Below are positions 41,788-52,924 of a stretch of 64,000 nucleotides of DNA, one piece after another (position 1 is the first letter of the stretch; each line of letters opens with the position of its first letter). Source of the DNA: a virus; IMG/VR virus record IMGVR_UViG_3300033146_000407, positions 1 to 64,000 of that record. One strand, 5' to 3'. Under the pieces are notes generated by a model that was not told where the DNA came from, made no database searches, and worked only from the letters and a program-made list of their open reading frames with translations. The position numbers and the translations under genes are program-made.

Positions 41788-43278
41788 TTATGACCAATTC
41801 ACACTTCCTGCTACGACACTAGGAGTAGATACGACATAAACACCGCCAGCATTAGATATAGTTAATAGATATTTACCAGTAGTACCACCATCATCAATAT
41901 CCAATGTAGTTGATTCTATTTTAACTTTTAATGTATAAGATCCAGTATTATCAACACCAACAACCATAGCATATCCATCACTTAAATTGGTAATAGTTAA
42001 TATTGTATTAGATGAAATAGAACCAAACCAAGCATCCGCCGTGGTATAATCAAGAGTACTATCATTTGTATATACATTTTTATGTAGAGTGTCGCCGTCA
42101 TCTACATAGGATTTAGGAACAATAGAGTTATTAGTAGTATATGTACAATTATGCAACTCAAACCGTTTAAATGACGCATAAAAGTATAGATATGAAGCCG
42201 TAAGATCAGCAGCATACCCTTTATTACCTATATACACATCATTTTTAGAATCCAAATATATATTCTTAATCTTATCAGTAGTAAGAACCAAATGATCGTT
42301 AGTAGTTGATAAACCAACATACATTGTTCCCGAATTATTTATACTAACACCACTTTCAGCCCATGACCCACTGGTTGCCCCAACAACATCAACCGTATAC
42401 TGAGCACCAACACTACCAACACCAGAAGGAACCCACGTACTTAAATACCCCAATGTTATAACATCAGCATTCTCAGAAATAGACGTTGATGTTATTTGAG
42501 TAGGAGCCTGAACTTTACCAGTAGCGGTAACTAATAATCCATTTTTTCTAGTACTAGAAGTTCCAGCACCAACAACGAACGCACCAGCACTCTTTATATT
42601 ATATGCACCAACGACACATTGACCTGTAGTAATGTCACCCAATAATGAATACCCATAAGTGAATCCAGCAGGAGCATATGAACTAGACTCATGACCACCA
42701 CTCATAGAAGAATTTCCGGAAGCTGATGTTGCATTACCAACAGCAACGGTATAGTCACTTTTAGCGAAGCTAGAACCAAATGCAGTTGCATGTGTAGCAG
42801 ATGCATTACCATTATTGAATGAGGCGGCATAATCACCAGACGCTATTGAATTAGATACAGAAAATGAATAATCGCCAGTAGCACCACCAACATTCGCATA
42901 TGTAGTAAGATCTATAGCATTAGTACCAATATTACCAGGTTTACTAGCTCTATTAATACCTTTAATACAATATCCAGTATTACCACCCTCAGTGACAGTA
43001 ATTAATCTACCAAATGACCCAGCATCAATAAATTGAAGTGACTTTTCATCATTAGCAACACACACCACACTATTAGCAGCATTAGAATAATCATTAGGAG
43101 TATCTTGTAGTGCAATAAAAGTAGCCGTGCCATCAGGTGTAAATTTACGTATAGCTCCTGTATTATCCTTATATCCCATCACCAAGTCAGCAGTATCCCA
43201 CCCAAGCTGAGTGAAATCAAGATCAGCTAAATCTGCCGTTTCTATATGTAGTATTTTTCTTTCTGATTTATCAGCCAT
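41788..43278 (-). CDS. Tail fibre with YadA-head-like repeats
   Basis: 496 residues. The middle contains short alternating repeats (YAASFNNGNASATHATAFGSS, then SDYTVAVGNATSASGNSS), the left-handed parallel beta-roll pattern of trimeric autotransporter heads. The C-terminal part (SYVDDGDTLHKNVYTN, LTITNLSDGYAMVVGVDNTG) resembles fibre shaft/tip regions of other phages. GGAG RBS and an exact late box upstream. It probably forms a trimeric receptor-binding fibre. Confidence 0.75.
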   Translation of the reverse strand: MADKSERKILHIETADLADLDFTQLGWDTADLVMGYKDNTGAIRKFTPDGTATFIALQDTPNDYSNAANSVVCVANDEKSLQFIDAGSFGRLITVTEGGNTGYCIKGINRASKPGNIGTNAIDLTTYANVGGATGDYSFSVSNSIASGDYAASFNNGNASATHATAFGSSFAKSDYTVAVGNATSASGNSSMSGGHESSSYAPAGFTYGYSLLGDITTGQCVVGAYNIKSAGAFVVGAGTSSTRKNGLLVTATGKVQAPTQITSTSISENADVITLGYLSTWVPSGVGSVGAQYTVDVVGATSGSWAESGVSINNSGTMYVGLSTTNDHLVLTTDKIKNIYLDSKNDVYIGNKGYAADLTASYLYFYASFKRFELHNCTYTTNNSIVPKSYVDDGDTLHKNVYTNDSTLDYTTADAWFGSISSNTILTITNLSDGYAMVVGVDNTGSYTLKVKIESTTLDIDDGGTTGKYLLTISNAGGVYVVSTPSVVAGSVNWS

Positions 43279-43308
43279 ATTAAACTCCGTTATCTATATG
43301 TTTATTAG

Positions 43309-43316
43309 TATTTATA
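43309..43316 (-). promoter_or_regulatory. Late promoter box (TATAAATA)
   Basis: Exact minus-strand box, 30 bp upstream of the start at 43278. Confidence 0.65.
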
Positions 43317-43320
43317 TATA

Positions 43321-45852
43321 CTATGGAATAGCATCCCATAGTGTACCATTAATCGAATGTATCTTATCAGCTCTATCAATCAACGCAACTTTCCACTCAG
43401 ACAATGAAGCACACCCAGCCCCGGTAGGATCGGGAACAGTAACCTTAATACCACCAGCAGCAGTAGCAGCTGACCATCCACCAAACGCCCTCTCTAATTG
43501 GCTACAACAATGAGCACTCATACGTGGAGGTTGTTTTGTTTTAAATAATATACCACCCATCATTTTCTTCCAATAAGGAAAAGCGGCATCTATATCAGTA
43601 ACATTCTCAGGAATAATCAACGGATGCTGATCGGCGGTATTATTATCTACATAAGCCTGACCAGCATTTTCCCAATATCTAAATGACTCATATCTGATAT
43701 ATACTAATTTATCACAATTAGAAAAATCAACAATATAATGAGTACCAAACTGTTGAAACCCAGAAGCTGAATGTATATTGGGATAAATCAAATCAGACTC
43801 TAACCTAATATCAACTAAAAACGCAAAAGCTCTCCAAGAAATTGAATCGAGTATAGTAGATTTGCTAAAATCTATAACAGATATACCTGCACCCCTCGCA
43901 AACGAAGAACCAGAAAAACCACCATACGAATAACCAGAAAACGCATATCTATTAATACGAACGGCATTTGGTAAAATCTCTATTGTATGAGGGACCCCAT
44001 TACCAGTATAAGCAGCAATGGTAGCCTTAACCGATTCTGGTTTGATAATTTTTGAATTATCAAGATCAACCACACGAGCAGCATAATCAGGAACACCAGA
44101 CTCAACAAATGTTATAATTGCTAATGTTCTAAGAAACTCAGGACCAGTATATAAATCTTCACATGGAGGATGTACATGATCCTGTATTTCTAATGCTGAC
44201 TGGTTAACAGTATCTTCATACCCTTGAACATCAGACACAGTATCTTGAATAATACAAGTAAAGTCACACCCATTAGCATACCCTAAACGTTCATATCCAA
44301 AAACACCAGATTCATATTCTTTATAAATAGACCACCCATACCCAGGATTAGCAGGACACGTTATACCGTCAAATGGAGCAATAGTACCTTTGTTTTTTAA
44401 TAATTCAATAAATCCATCACCATATAATATACCACCATCAGCTAATGGAAACCCATCAATTGATGTAAAATTCCACCCAAATTGACAATCGTAATTAGGA
44501 TAAGTATCTGTTCCATATTTATAAATAGTATTCATCTCTAAGGCACTCTCAGTGAACACATCAGCCTGAAATGATACTATAGTTCTATCCATATCAGCTT
44601 TTATATCACCTAACTCATAGGTAAGAGTATCCATAATAGATACTATTTCCTTAGAAGTTCCACGATAACCAACGCCTATATTATGTTGGTCCTTTCCTGA
44701 ACCCACAAGAGCACTATCATCAGTAGAATAATACGATTTAATATCAGTACGATCGATACTGAAATCCTTAGATATAAACATATGAGGCGGTTCTAATATA
44801 TTTCTATGTCCAAACTTAATAAGAGCCGGATCTCCATTATTATAATATATATTAGTAAATTTAAACCCATAGAAATTATTATAATCTATCTCACCATTAA
44901 TAATATTAACATTCAAGGCGATACTATCATTAAGTTCAAGTTCTATACTATACGAAGTAATCATACTCTCATAAAAAATAAAACTATTGCTGACAATACT
45001 AAATACTTCAGTTTGTGACGATCCAGCATAAGGAATAGTGATACCAGAACACCCAGCATCATCATCAACAATAATTAATGTGTTATTTGCTATAATTTCA
45101 TTACTAATAGATACTCCATTATTAATAAGAGTTATACAAGATGAACCAACCCCAGACGAATATACTACATTATTCTCTATGGTGGTATATACAGATTCAT
45201 TAACATAAACACCTGTAGTATTTATGTCTCTCATATTACCTATAACATTACGACGTACTGTATTATATTTACTACCATTATGTATAATAATAGAAGATGA
45301 ATGTAATCCTAAATCGTTAAATATATTATCCTCAATAAGACATCCGGTAGCACCTGTCAACGCAACACCATACATATCACTAGCAGTAGAAATTTCAGTA
45401 GTAAATATATTATTCGATATTAAACATTCCGTAACACCGACAAACTCAGCATATATACCACCAGAACCAGCATTAGTTGTAGTGAACTCACATCCACTAA
45501 TAGTAACAGAATTACCATGAACAGAAATAAATGAGCCTATAGTAGAAGTATCTCTTTGAAAATGAATATTAGTAACATTACTCGAATCACCATGAATAAC
45601 AAATCCTCTGGATGGAGGTAATAATACAGTTGGCGTATCAATACCCACAATTTCCATTATAGTAATATTTCTAACAAAATCAAAATCATTAGATGCTGAA
45701 CTTTCATCAACAACACCACCTACACAGATAACATCACCATCAACTAAATCTACATTAGCCATCAACATTGTAAATGATGATGCTGCATTATGAGTTGAAT
45801 CATATGGTACTGCCGGTGTCGTAGACGACCCATGTATAAAATATCTAGACAT
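43321..45852 (-). CDS. Parallel beta-helix plus BspA LRR virion protein
   Basis: 843 residues. The N-terminal third is a right-handed beta-helix with repeated NNIF/NNTL/NNVVY turns (ECLISNNIFTTEIS, GCLIEDNIFNDLG, YTTIENNVVYSSG). A middle region contains PGYGWSIYKEYESGVFG-type beta structure. The last third contains BspA-like LRRs (RINRYAFSGYSYGGF, SISWRAFAFLVDIRL, YIRYESFRYWENAG). Beta-helices often carry depolymerase or receptor-binding activity, but no catalytic residues are evident. AGAGG RBS; 2 bp after the next beta-helix gene. Confidence 0.7.
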   Translation of the reverse strand: MSRYFIHGSSTTPAVPYDSTHNAASSFTMLMANVDLVDGDVICVGGVVDESSASNDFDFVRNITIMEIVGIDTPTVLLPPSRGFVIHGDSSNVTNIHFQRDTSTIGSFISVHGNSVTISGCEFTTTNAGSGGIYAEFVGVTECLISNNIFTTEISTASDMYGVALTGATGCLIEDNIFNDLGLHSSSIIIHNGSKYNTVRRNVIGNMRDINTTGVYVNESVYTTIENNVVYSSGVGSSCITLINNGVSISNEIIANNTLIIVDDDAGCSGITIPYAGSSQTEVFSIVSNSFIFYESMITSYSIELELNDSIALNVNIINGEIDYNNFYGFKFTNIYYNNGDPALIKFGHRNILEPPHMFISKDFSIDRTDIKSYYSTDDSALVGSGKDQHNIGVGYRGTSKEIVSIMDTLTYELGDIKADMDRTIVSFQADVFTESALEMNTIYKYGTDTYPNYDCQFGWNFTSIDGFPLADGGILYGDGFIELLKNKGTIAPFDGITCPANPGYGWSIYKEYESGVFGYERLGYANGCDFTCIIQDTVSDVQGYEDTVNQSALEIQDHVHPPCEDLYTGPEFLRTLAIITFVESGVPDYAARVVDLDNSKIIKPESVKATIAAYTGNGVPHTIEILPNAVRINRYAFSGYSYGGFSGSSFARGAGISVIDFSKSTILDSISWRAFAFLVDIRLESDLIYPNIHSASGFQQFGTHYIVDFSNCDKLVYIRYESFRYWENAGQAYVDNNTADQHPLIIPENVTDIDAAFPYWKKMMGGILFKTKQPPRMSAHCCSQLERAFGGWSAATAAGGIKVTVPDPTGAGCASLSEWKVALIDRADKIHSINGTLWDAIP

Positions 45853-45854
45853 TT

Positions 45855-48746
45855 CTACCTCTCTTCAGTCAATACACCATTAATAGACCGTAAAACACAC
45901 CCTCGCACGTCAACTCTGCTATCATTACCAGTATACTTCCATTTATTTTTTCTTAAACGAATAACACCATCACCGTTCCATACAATATACATATCAATAG
46001 CCCTAGATATTATCAAATCCGATTTAGGTTTCTTTATATTATAAATAACCCCATCCTTAATAGTAACTCCACTAAAATCATTATCACTATTGAATACATT
46101 AAATGTAAGCATCCAAGGACCATATTTTTTAGGATTCCATGCTCCTATAGTGAAATAAGTATCAGGTTTAGTTGTTATTGCTTTGGTAACAACTCTTGAA
46201 TTTCTACATAGAAAATTTGAATTCTTTCTAATGGTATTACTATCAACATCTAATAATTCATAAAACTTATTATAATCAAATGGGAATTCTTCAGACCCCC
46301 AAATATCAACTGGAATTGTTGATTGATCGTTTAATTCTGAATGCTGAATCTTTATATAACCATACCCAGAATGAGTAGAACATGCAGATTTAACTAATAT
46401 ATAATCAAAATCACCAACAGGAATATCATCAACTACAACAGTCCAATCGGAATCAATTGATGTTTTATATGATATAGAAGCCATATTATCTTCAAAATCT
46501 TCAAAAATATCACCAGAAATTCTAATATATAAACTACGAACCGATTCCTCACAAGTTAAATCTAAAGTGTTATAATCGTATGGGATCTTATATTTTCGTT
46601 TATTATATAGCACATTTAACCTAGATTTAGTATAATCCCATTCAATAGAAATTGAGCCGTCAGGAGTACCACTACTATAACTCATGGTGTTAATTATTAT
46701 TGAAGGTTCATCGTGTCTATTATCTCTAACCATAGATAATTCAATTGAAAATGAACCATATCCAATAGCATCATGCATATCATATTCACCAGAACCGACT
46801 GCTGTATGATCATTATAATATTCCTCTACAACACAATTAGTTCTGAAATCATGTAGTAATTTATTAGAAATTACACCAGATTCAAAATCATCATAAATAC
46901 CATAAGTGTATTCGTATATTGAATTATAGTCAGGAGACAAATCCACATAATAATCATCACCAACAGCATCAATGATAGATATAGGTTTATATGAGAATAA
47001 CCGAGACCCATCAGTCATAAGAGAATAAAACTTAACTATATAATCACCAACAGCATTATATATATGAGAATCCCTATAAGAATTATATGAAGTAAATCCA
47101 AAAAGATCACCTCGTTCTATTAATGATGTAGTATCGTCATCACCATAATCAACACCAGCAGTAAATGATGTAGGATACGGCATACTAGTATAATTAGTTG
47201 CTGATAAATATACAGTGTCAAATACACGAAACATATCAGTCTCAACACCATCAGAATTATACACAACAACATTTAAATTATTCATAGAATCAATATTTAA
47301 TAACACCGAATCTTCTACATAATACCAGCCATTATACGATGTAGCACGTAATTTAATATAATGGACACCAGCCATTTTTATTACATAAGTAACTCCAGTA
47401 TAACTTGAAGATTTTCCATCAGGAGTATCGACCCCTATATCATAGCTAGAAGGTTTATATATTACATCATAATTAGGAGCAATATTACTTACAGTGATAG
47501 TATCTCCTATATCAGGAGTACCAGGAGACACACTAGGGACGAGATCACCCATATCATCAAAATATAACGCACCAACACCATCTCTAACCCCCCAAGCAGT
47601 ATAAGCATGACCACGACTTCTTCTGTTACCATGTATACTTATCCCTATCCAATCAGAAGATAAATACGAATAATCCACTCTCGGTATATTAGCTAAATCA
47701 GCCCACCCAAGAGAAGGTCTAACAAATTCAAATTCATCCACAACTAAATGATCATTACTATCTTCTAATACCAAATTACGAACACGACCATCAATATCCA
47801 ATGGATACAACACTGTAGATGATTCTGCGGTAAATACATTATTATTAACATCAGCGGAAGTAAATGAACGCATATCACTAGTAACTACTGATTCTATTCT
47901 AGATACGTCTAAAAATATATTATTAGTTATATTATACGAAATGTAGTCAGACTGTTTACGATCAATAAATACCAACGCATTTTCAGCACCAATACTCATA
48001 GCAACAAATAAATTTCCCTGAACAATAGTTCGAGCATAATTAGACACTAATACTGACAGACTACTAATATCTTCACCTTCTGGTATAGAATATACACCAC
48101 CACCATAAGTAACAATCCTATTATTAACCAATGATATATTATTTAACTGATCATTTCCATTACTAATACATTCAAATATAATATGAGATATGTTTTTAGC
48201 TGGATCAGATCCAATAGTATATTCTTCGAGCTGAATGTTTCCATTTTCAATGGTAACATTAACGTTAGCGGTTGATAAGAACACAATACCCAATTCAGAG
48301 TTATATACCCCACCAGCTCCACCAGCATTATAACTATCCGTCTTTTTATTTATTATTATATTATACGGTTCAAGATCTACCCAATTAGTCATAGTAACAT
48401 TAATAATACGCTCATCAGAATAAAACATACGAATTATAGGAGTATACCAAGTTTCATCGGTATAAACAAAAGTGTGATCATACACACCTTTAAATTTAAA
48501 AACACGATTAATATCTCCTGATGTTTTTCTACCAACAGATTCTAATCTATACTTAACGTATGTCAAAAATTGAGTAAACGATATAGGTCTATATTCAGTA
48601 CCAATATTATCTCCATGAGCAGCTAATGAAGACTCCCCACATAAAGGAGCCCCATTACTATCTAATTTAGCATCAACTTTAGAAATCCCCAAATCTACAT
48701 ATATAGTATATGGATCATCATGATATTTTGGATTATCGTATCTCAT
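45855..48746 (-). CDS. Large baseplate-associated protein with beta-helix and PKD domains
   Basis: 963 residues. N-terminal 130 residues may attach to the baseplate (MRYDNPKYHDDPYTIYVDLG, ISFTQFLTYVKYRLESVG). Residues 130-340 look like a beta-helix (NNISLVNNRIVTYGGGVY, YNITNNIFLDVSR). Two PKD-like domains follow (PDIGDTITVSNIAPN ... HYIKLRATSYNGW and FTAGVDYGDDDTTSL ... VGDYIVKFYSL). The C-terminal part is lectin-like beta-sandwich (SIELSMVRDNRHDEPSI). Start overlaps the gp6-like stop (TAATG). Position just after gp6 suggests a wedge/fibre-anchor role like T4 gp7-gp10. Confidence 0.65.
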   Translation of the reverse strand: MRYDNPKYHDDPYTIYVDLGISKVDAKLDSNGAPLCGESSLAAHGDNIGTEYRPISFTQFLTYVKYRLESVGRKTSGDINRVFKFKGVYDHTFVYTDETWYTPIIRMFYSDERIINVTMTNWVDLEPYNIIINKKTDSYNAGGAGGVYNSELGIVFLSTANVNVTIENGNIQLEEYTIGSDPAKNISHIIFECISNGNDQLNNISLVNNRIVTYGGGVYSIPEGEDISSLSVLVSNYARTIVQGNLFVAMSIGAENALVFIDRKQSDYISYNITNNIFLDVSRIESVVTSDMRSFTSADVNNNVFTAESSTVLYPLDIDGRVRNLVLEDSNDHLVVDEFEFVRPSLGWADLANIPRVDYSYLSSDWIGISIHGNRRSRGHAYTAWGVRDGVGALYFDDMGDLVPSVSPGTPDIGDTITVSNIAPNYDVIYKPSSYDIGVDTPDGKSSSYTGVTYVIKMAGVHYIKLRATSYNGWYYVEDSVLLNIDSMNNLNVVVYNSDGVETDMFRVFDTVYLSATNYTSMPYPTSFTAGVDYGDDDTTSLIERGDLFGFTSYNSYRDSHIYNAVGDYIVKFYSLMTDGSRLFSYKPISIIDAVGDDYYVDLSPDYNSIYEYTYGIYDDFESGVISNKLLHDFRTNCVVEEYYNDHTAVGSGEYDMHDAIGYGSFSIELSMVRDNRHDEPSIIINTMSYSSGTPDGSISIEWDYTKSRLNVLYNKRKYKIPYDYNTLDLTCEESVRSLYIRISGDIFEDFEDNMASISYKTSIDSDWTVVVDDIPVGDFDYILVKSACSTHSGYGYIKIQHSELNDQSTIPVDIWGSEEFPFDYNKFYELLDVDSNTIRKNSNFLCRNSRVVTKAITTKPDTYFTIGAWNPKKYGPWMLTFNVFNSDNDFSGVTIKDGVIYNIKKPKSDLIISRAIDMYIVWNGDGVIRLRKNKWKYTGNDSRVDVRGCVLRSINGVLTEER

Positions 48747-51700
48747 TATGCCCTACCATCATAGGTAAAATTAATATATTCAGCATTGACTTGAATTATT
48801 TCAGTATTAAGAGAATACCCACCTCTAATATAGCGACCATTAGAATCATATTTAGATTGAATATTACCATCACCATCTAACATATTGGACATTATTAAAT
48901 AACTTAAATCGGTATGTATTTCCGATAATACCTTTGAAAATGAAGTTGACACTACATCATCAAAAATATTAGAACTATTATATTCATCTTCAACTGGATT
49001 ATATCCTATAAATTTTCTATAATTCGGAACTTCAATTCTATTGCCACTACCATCAAGCTCCCAACAAGTATACGAATCATAATCACATGAAGTGGTTTGC
49101 ATTTTAGCCTTATTCAAAAAATTAGAATATAATAAAGAAGCAAAATCAATATAAAATGTACGCTCATTTATAAAATTATTTATATTGTAATAGGACTCTT
49201 CTAATGTTACAACATTATCTTCATTTTCTTTATGGTCATATGAGCTACTAGGTCTAACATTATATTTAATAGCAAAAAATCTACTCCATGAGTCTGGTAT
49301 ATATGAACTATTACTCAAATATACTTGTAATGCTTCACTGATATCATCAAATATTGGATTCTTTCCACCAGCAACTGAATACTTCTTTAGTATAGGATGT
49401 AATATTCTAAGAGTTTTAATCTTACCTCCATACGAATACGCTGTATAATAATCACTATCATAATTCTTATTACGATCATTGACATTCCCATGATCAGCTG
49501 GAATGGTAGAATCCCCTATATGTGAATATTTCCCTATAGTACGATCTTCAGGTTCCAATTTAACATTAGCATACATAACCGCAGGATGTTTTTCAATAAT
49601 CTCAATTAAATTTGATATATAGAGAGGTTTATTAAAATCATTATCTAAATCTAAAAACTCATATAATAAATTATTAATCTCCACTTTAGTCTGTTCTCTA
49701 TCAAATAAAGATTTTATTTGTATATCACCAACTAAATTAAATCTATGTATAATAGGACTTATGTATATATGCTTAACACTAATTTGAGATCTAGTTTCTA
49801 AGTCATTAACTAATGTGGTTATTTTGGTGCTTATATGACCACGTTCACCCTCAGATACACCTAATATCTTTTCACCGGCTAAACCAATAGCAGACGAAAA
49901 TCCAGTATCAAGAATCTCTTTTATATAACACGGAGATTCTTTATGGTTATACCTAAGTTTCTCATTGAATGTTAATTCAAATCTACGAGCTTCAATATTC
50001 CATATAATAATCTTAGGGTCTTGTTGAGGATTTGCAGTATCAAAATATCTACCAATAAATGCTGGTTTATTATAATTAGCATTATCAGAAGCATTAGCTC
50101 TACGATCTAACGTAGTAATTAAAGCATCATTTATAGCTTGAGCTAACAAAACCATACCAGAATCAGAATCAGTACTAGCATCCGGAAGTGCTGACATATC
50201 AATAACCAGAGAGTTATCATAAGTATCATTATTTAATTTTTTACCATCTACATTAGACGCATTAGCGTAATCATCACTACCATATATAATCTCAAGGTAT
50301 GCTGCATTATCACCATATGTATTTTTTATATCAGACCATACATTCTTCGAATATAATGGATCACCCTTAATAGCATTATATTCAGTATCCACTACATATC
50401 TACGTAATTGAGCTACTTGTTCTTTGGTAATAAAAACATTAAAATACCCCTGAGTATTGAACCCATAAGCATCATAATTATTATCTAATAACGCATCTTC
50501 CAAATCTTCATCATTCTTAGGCAACATTCTATCATTAATAGAATAGTAAAGCGAACCCGCAACTGTAAACAATACAGTATTGAACATACGAGCAATAGCA
50601 AACTTATTGTACCGATCACGCTCTTCTTGTTCTCCCCAAGCAACAGCATTACGAACAACAATAGGAGTCTTAACTGATGTTAAATACGCCATATAGTCAT
50701 CTTTAGATACTAATCTATCTAAAGAATAATAAATCTTAGGAGAATAATATTTAATAGAATCGATACTCTCCATACCGAACCCACCAACAATATTAGACTT
50801 AAACTCAAATGAAACATACTGAGATATATTTACTCCGGTATTAGTGTATATATTACCTGAATGTGATAATCTATCACCAACAACCCCAATTTTATTAGCA
50901 TTAGCACCTTTAGTTGAAAGATATTGTATGTATATGTTCTCTCGTGATGTTATAGGACCCTTTTTAGCGTATCTATCATCACCAAAGAGCAATTCCACCC
51001 CTTCATCGTTAGACGTGCGTATAAGACACACTTTAGATGGGTTATCTAGATTAGCAGATACCATACTCTCCCAGTCCAATAAAGACTTTCGTTCTATTCG
51101 ATATCTATTATCTGGAGTTTTTTGTTCACCAACATACACCTGCGTTACTTTATTAAAGAAATAATCTTTATCTCCATAAATATTACTAAATGTAGTATCA
51201 TCTAATTTATATATCTGAAATGGTGCATTAGTTTGAGTATTACCGACACCAGAAATAATCTTTTCTCTAATCTCACCCTCAATCAAAGTAACATCATTAC
51301 CCCAAGAATCAGAATTAAAGGTTTGAATATAATCAGGTCCAACACTCATAGCATTCCAAATATCATAAGATATATTTAGAGTATAAGTGTCTAGTAAAAC
51401 AAAATTACTACCACCACCGCTAAATTTAGAATAATATGGTATCTGGATTGAAATAGACGGACCAATCACCATTTTGTAATTTGGATCAGTTGGATCAGTT
51501 ACAAACTTAGGATCAGACCCAGCATCAATAAGTGCCTTCTTAATATCACCACGCAACACCAACGTTATAGTAGTCTTTGCTGGTGTATATCTTGTGATAT
51601 CATAAGCAAGTTCACGAGATTTACTAATAACAGAACTTTTTAATTTTGCGGTATCAAAAAAACATTCCTCGGCACGACGCTGGATGTAGTAGTTCATTAT

Positions 51701-51853
51701 GTCAGTACTACCAGCAAATAGTTCTACTAACATCTGAGTTATAGAAGACTCTCGGAAATTGTCGAATTTAGGATCAGATTCTATTAAATCATTTACCTGT
51801 GTTAATATATCGGTATACGTTAGTCCCGAATATTTAAGTTTATTTTCTTTCAC
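48746..51853 (-). CDS. Baseplate wedge protein, gp6/J-like
   Basis: 1035 residues, GTG start with AAGGTGG upstream. The N-terminus YTDILTQVNDLIESDPKFDNF followed by ITQMLVELFAGSTDIMNYYIQRRAEECFFDTA is the conserved T4 gp6/P2 gpJ dimerisation region. LVSKDDYMAYLTSVKTPIVVRNAVAWGEQE matches the core J-like domain, and HIYISPIIHRFNLVGDIQIKS and the C-terminal part fit the gp6 C-terminal domain. It would form the wedge ring around the hub. Gene order gp25-gp6 is as in T4. Exact late box upstream. Confidence 0.88.
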   Translation of the reverse strand: MKENKLKYSGLTYTDILTQVNDLIESDPKFDNFRESSITQMLVELFAGSTDIMNYYIQRRAEECFFDTAKLKSSVISKSRELAYDITRYTPAKTTITLVLRGDIKKALIDAGSDPKFVTDPTDPNYKMVIGPSISIQIPYYSKFSGGGSNFVLLDTYTLNISYDIWNAMSVGPDYIQTFNSDSWGNDVTLIEGEIREKIISGVGNTQTNAPFQIYKLDDTTFSNIYGDKDYFFNKVTQVYVGEQKTPDNRYRIERKSLLDWESMVSANLDNPSKVCLIRTSNDEGVELLFGDDRYAKKGPITSRENIYIQYLSTKGANANKIGVVGDRLSHSGNIYTNTGVNISQYVSFEFKSNIVGGFGMESIDSIKYYSPKIYYSLDRLVSKDDYMAYLTSVKTPIVVRNAVAWGEQEERDRYNKFAIARMFNTVLFTVAGSLYYSINDRMLPKNDEDLEDALLDNNYDAYGFNTQGYFNVFITKEQVAQLRRYVVDTEYNAIKGDPLYSKNVWSDIKNTYGDNAAYLEIIYGSDDYANASNVDGKKLNNDTYDNSLVIDMSALPDASTDSDSGMVLLAQAINDALITTLDRRANASDNANYNKPAFIGRYFDTANPQQDPKIIIWNIEARRFELTFNEKLRYNHKESPCYIKEILDTGFSSAIGLAGEKILGVSEGERGHISTKITTLVNDLETRSQISVKHIYISPIIHRFNLVGDIQIKSLFDREQTKVEINNLLYEFLDLDNDFNKPLYISNLIEIIEKHPAVMYANVKLEPEDRTIGKYSHIGDSTIPADHGNVNDRNKNYDSDYYTAYSYGGKIKTLRILHPILKKYSVAGGKNPIFDDISEALQVYLSNSSYIPDSWSRFFAIKYNVRPSSSYDHKENEDNVVTLEESYYNINNFINERTFYIDFASLLYSNFLNKAKMQTTSCDYDSYTCWELDGSGNRIEVPNYRKFIGYNPVEDEYNSSNIFDDVVSTSFSKVLSEIHTDLSYLIMSNMLDGDGNIQSKYDSNGRYIRGGYSLNTEIIQVNAEYINFTYDGRA

Positions 51854-51876
51854 GCAAATCCACCTTAGTAATTTAT

Positions 51877-51884
51877 TATTTATA
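51877..51884 (-). promoter_or_regulatory. Late promoter box (TATAAATA)
   Basis: Exact minus-strand box, 23 bp upstream of the gp6-like GTG start at 51853. Confidence 0.65.
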
Positions 51885-51900
51885 CTACTATTTATCTATT

Positions 51901-52296
51901 TTACTCACTTACCACTTTAACAAACTTACCTTTTACAATAGTTCCGTTAATACTATACGGAATAACTATAGTAACCGTATGTAAATCATCATTAATAATC
52001 AACTGAGAATGTGTAGTATCAATAGTAATTCTATCTTCCCATCTTCCTATTTCTTCTATAATTGTACTAAGTAGTGTTTCAAATGAGGAATCGGTGGTAA
52101 GTGAAAATAAAATTCTAGATAACACAGAACCATAAGATGGAAGAAATAACCGCTCACCATAATTAGTAGTAAGAATCAATTCTATACTTTGATTGATAAC
52201 ATCTACATCATACAACTCACCACGCAACACCATATCCTTAGATAAATCTCTAGCCCAATTCAATCTAATATTATTAATCTCTTCTAAATTATACAT
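51901..52296 (-). CDS. Baseplate wedge protein, gp25-like
   Basis: 131 residues, the usual gp25 length. Family features: SIELILTTNYGERLFLPSYGS (the conserved 'GER-x-x-x-P-x-x-G' motif), then TIIEEIGRWEDRITIDTT (the EPRI-like segment) and a final beta strand pair. gp25 is the sheath-initiator wedge protein of contractile tails. It lies directly upstream of the gp6-like gene in the direction of transcription, as in T4 and P2-like phages. Confidence 0.92.
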   Translation of the reverse strand: MYNLEEINNIRLNWARDLSKDMVLRGELYDVDVINQSIELILTTNYGERLFLPSYGSVLSRILFSLTTDSSFETLLSTIIEEIGRWEDRITIDTTHSQLIINDDLHTVTIVIPYSINGTIVKGKFVKVVSE

Positions 52297-52304
52297 ACAC
52301 CCAC

Positions 52305-52916
52305 CTATTTTATATGTATAGTCTGAATCACACCATCGACCATACCAGTTTCATTTTTTAATTTAAGTGCCTCAGTTGTAACAGACCTAGTAGCCCCTCC
52401 ACCCTGAGTAACCGCTGATAATAAACTAGCACCAGCCGTAGCCCCAAGAAGAAATCCTGGTGGTGTTGGGGATGCACTATAAGTTGCAGCTGCTGTAGCT
52501 AATCCGACTAACAAATTATTATAATCAGATTCTAACTTATCCATACGCTCCTTCATAGTAATTTGAGCATTAGATACTATATGAGTCAGCATCTCTTTAG
52601 ATATAACAATCATCTGATGCTCAGATCCTGTTAACTTCTGAGAAATATAAGGATTCGAAAAATCTGGATTATCTGGAATTCCTTTTCCAGAAAAATCTTG
52701 CTGTCTAACATCAACCATATCATCTTTATCTTTATCTGCATTATATTTATTATTTAAATCATCAGCATCAAACGGAAATAAATCAGAATGACTAACAGTT
52801 CCATCATCAGGATCAACAACAATCCATTGGTCTGGTGATGTTACTTTATTTAAAGCTTTTTGTATATTTTCATATAAATCTAAATCAGTATTAGTTATAC
52901 CCTGTGGTTCTTTCAT
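52305..52916 (-). CDS. Hypothetical baseplate-cluster protein
   Basis: 203 residues, not recognised. The N-terminal part is acidic (MKEPQGITNTDLDLYENIQK). A helical middle (MIVISKEMLTHIVSNAQITM) is followed by a hydrophobic Ala/Gly segment (LVGLATAAATYSASPTPPGF, then AGASLLSAVTQGGG) that might insert in a membrane or pack in the hub. Lying between the gp5-like spike and gp25, it may be a hub or spike-associated protein. Confidence 0.7.
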   Translation of the reverse strand: MKEPQGITNTDLDLYENIQKALNKVTSPDQWIVVDPDDGTVSHSDLFPFDADDLNNKYNADKDKDDMVDVRQQDFSGKGIPDNPDFSNPYISQKLTGSEHQMIVISKEMLTHIVSNAQITMKERMDKLESDYNNLLVGLATAAATYSASPTPPGFLLGATAGASLLSAVTQGGGATRSVTTEALKLKNETGMVDGVIQTIHIK

Positions 52917-52924
52917 ATAAACTC

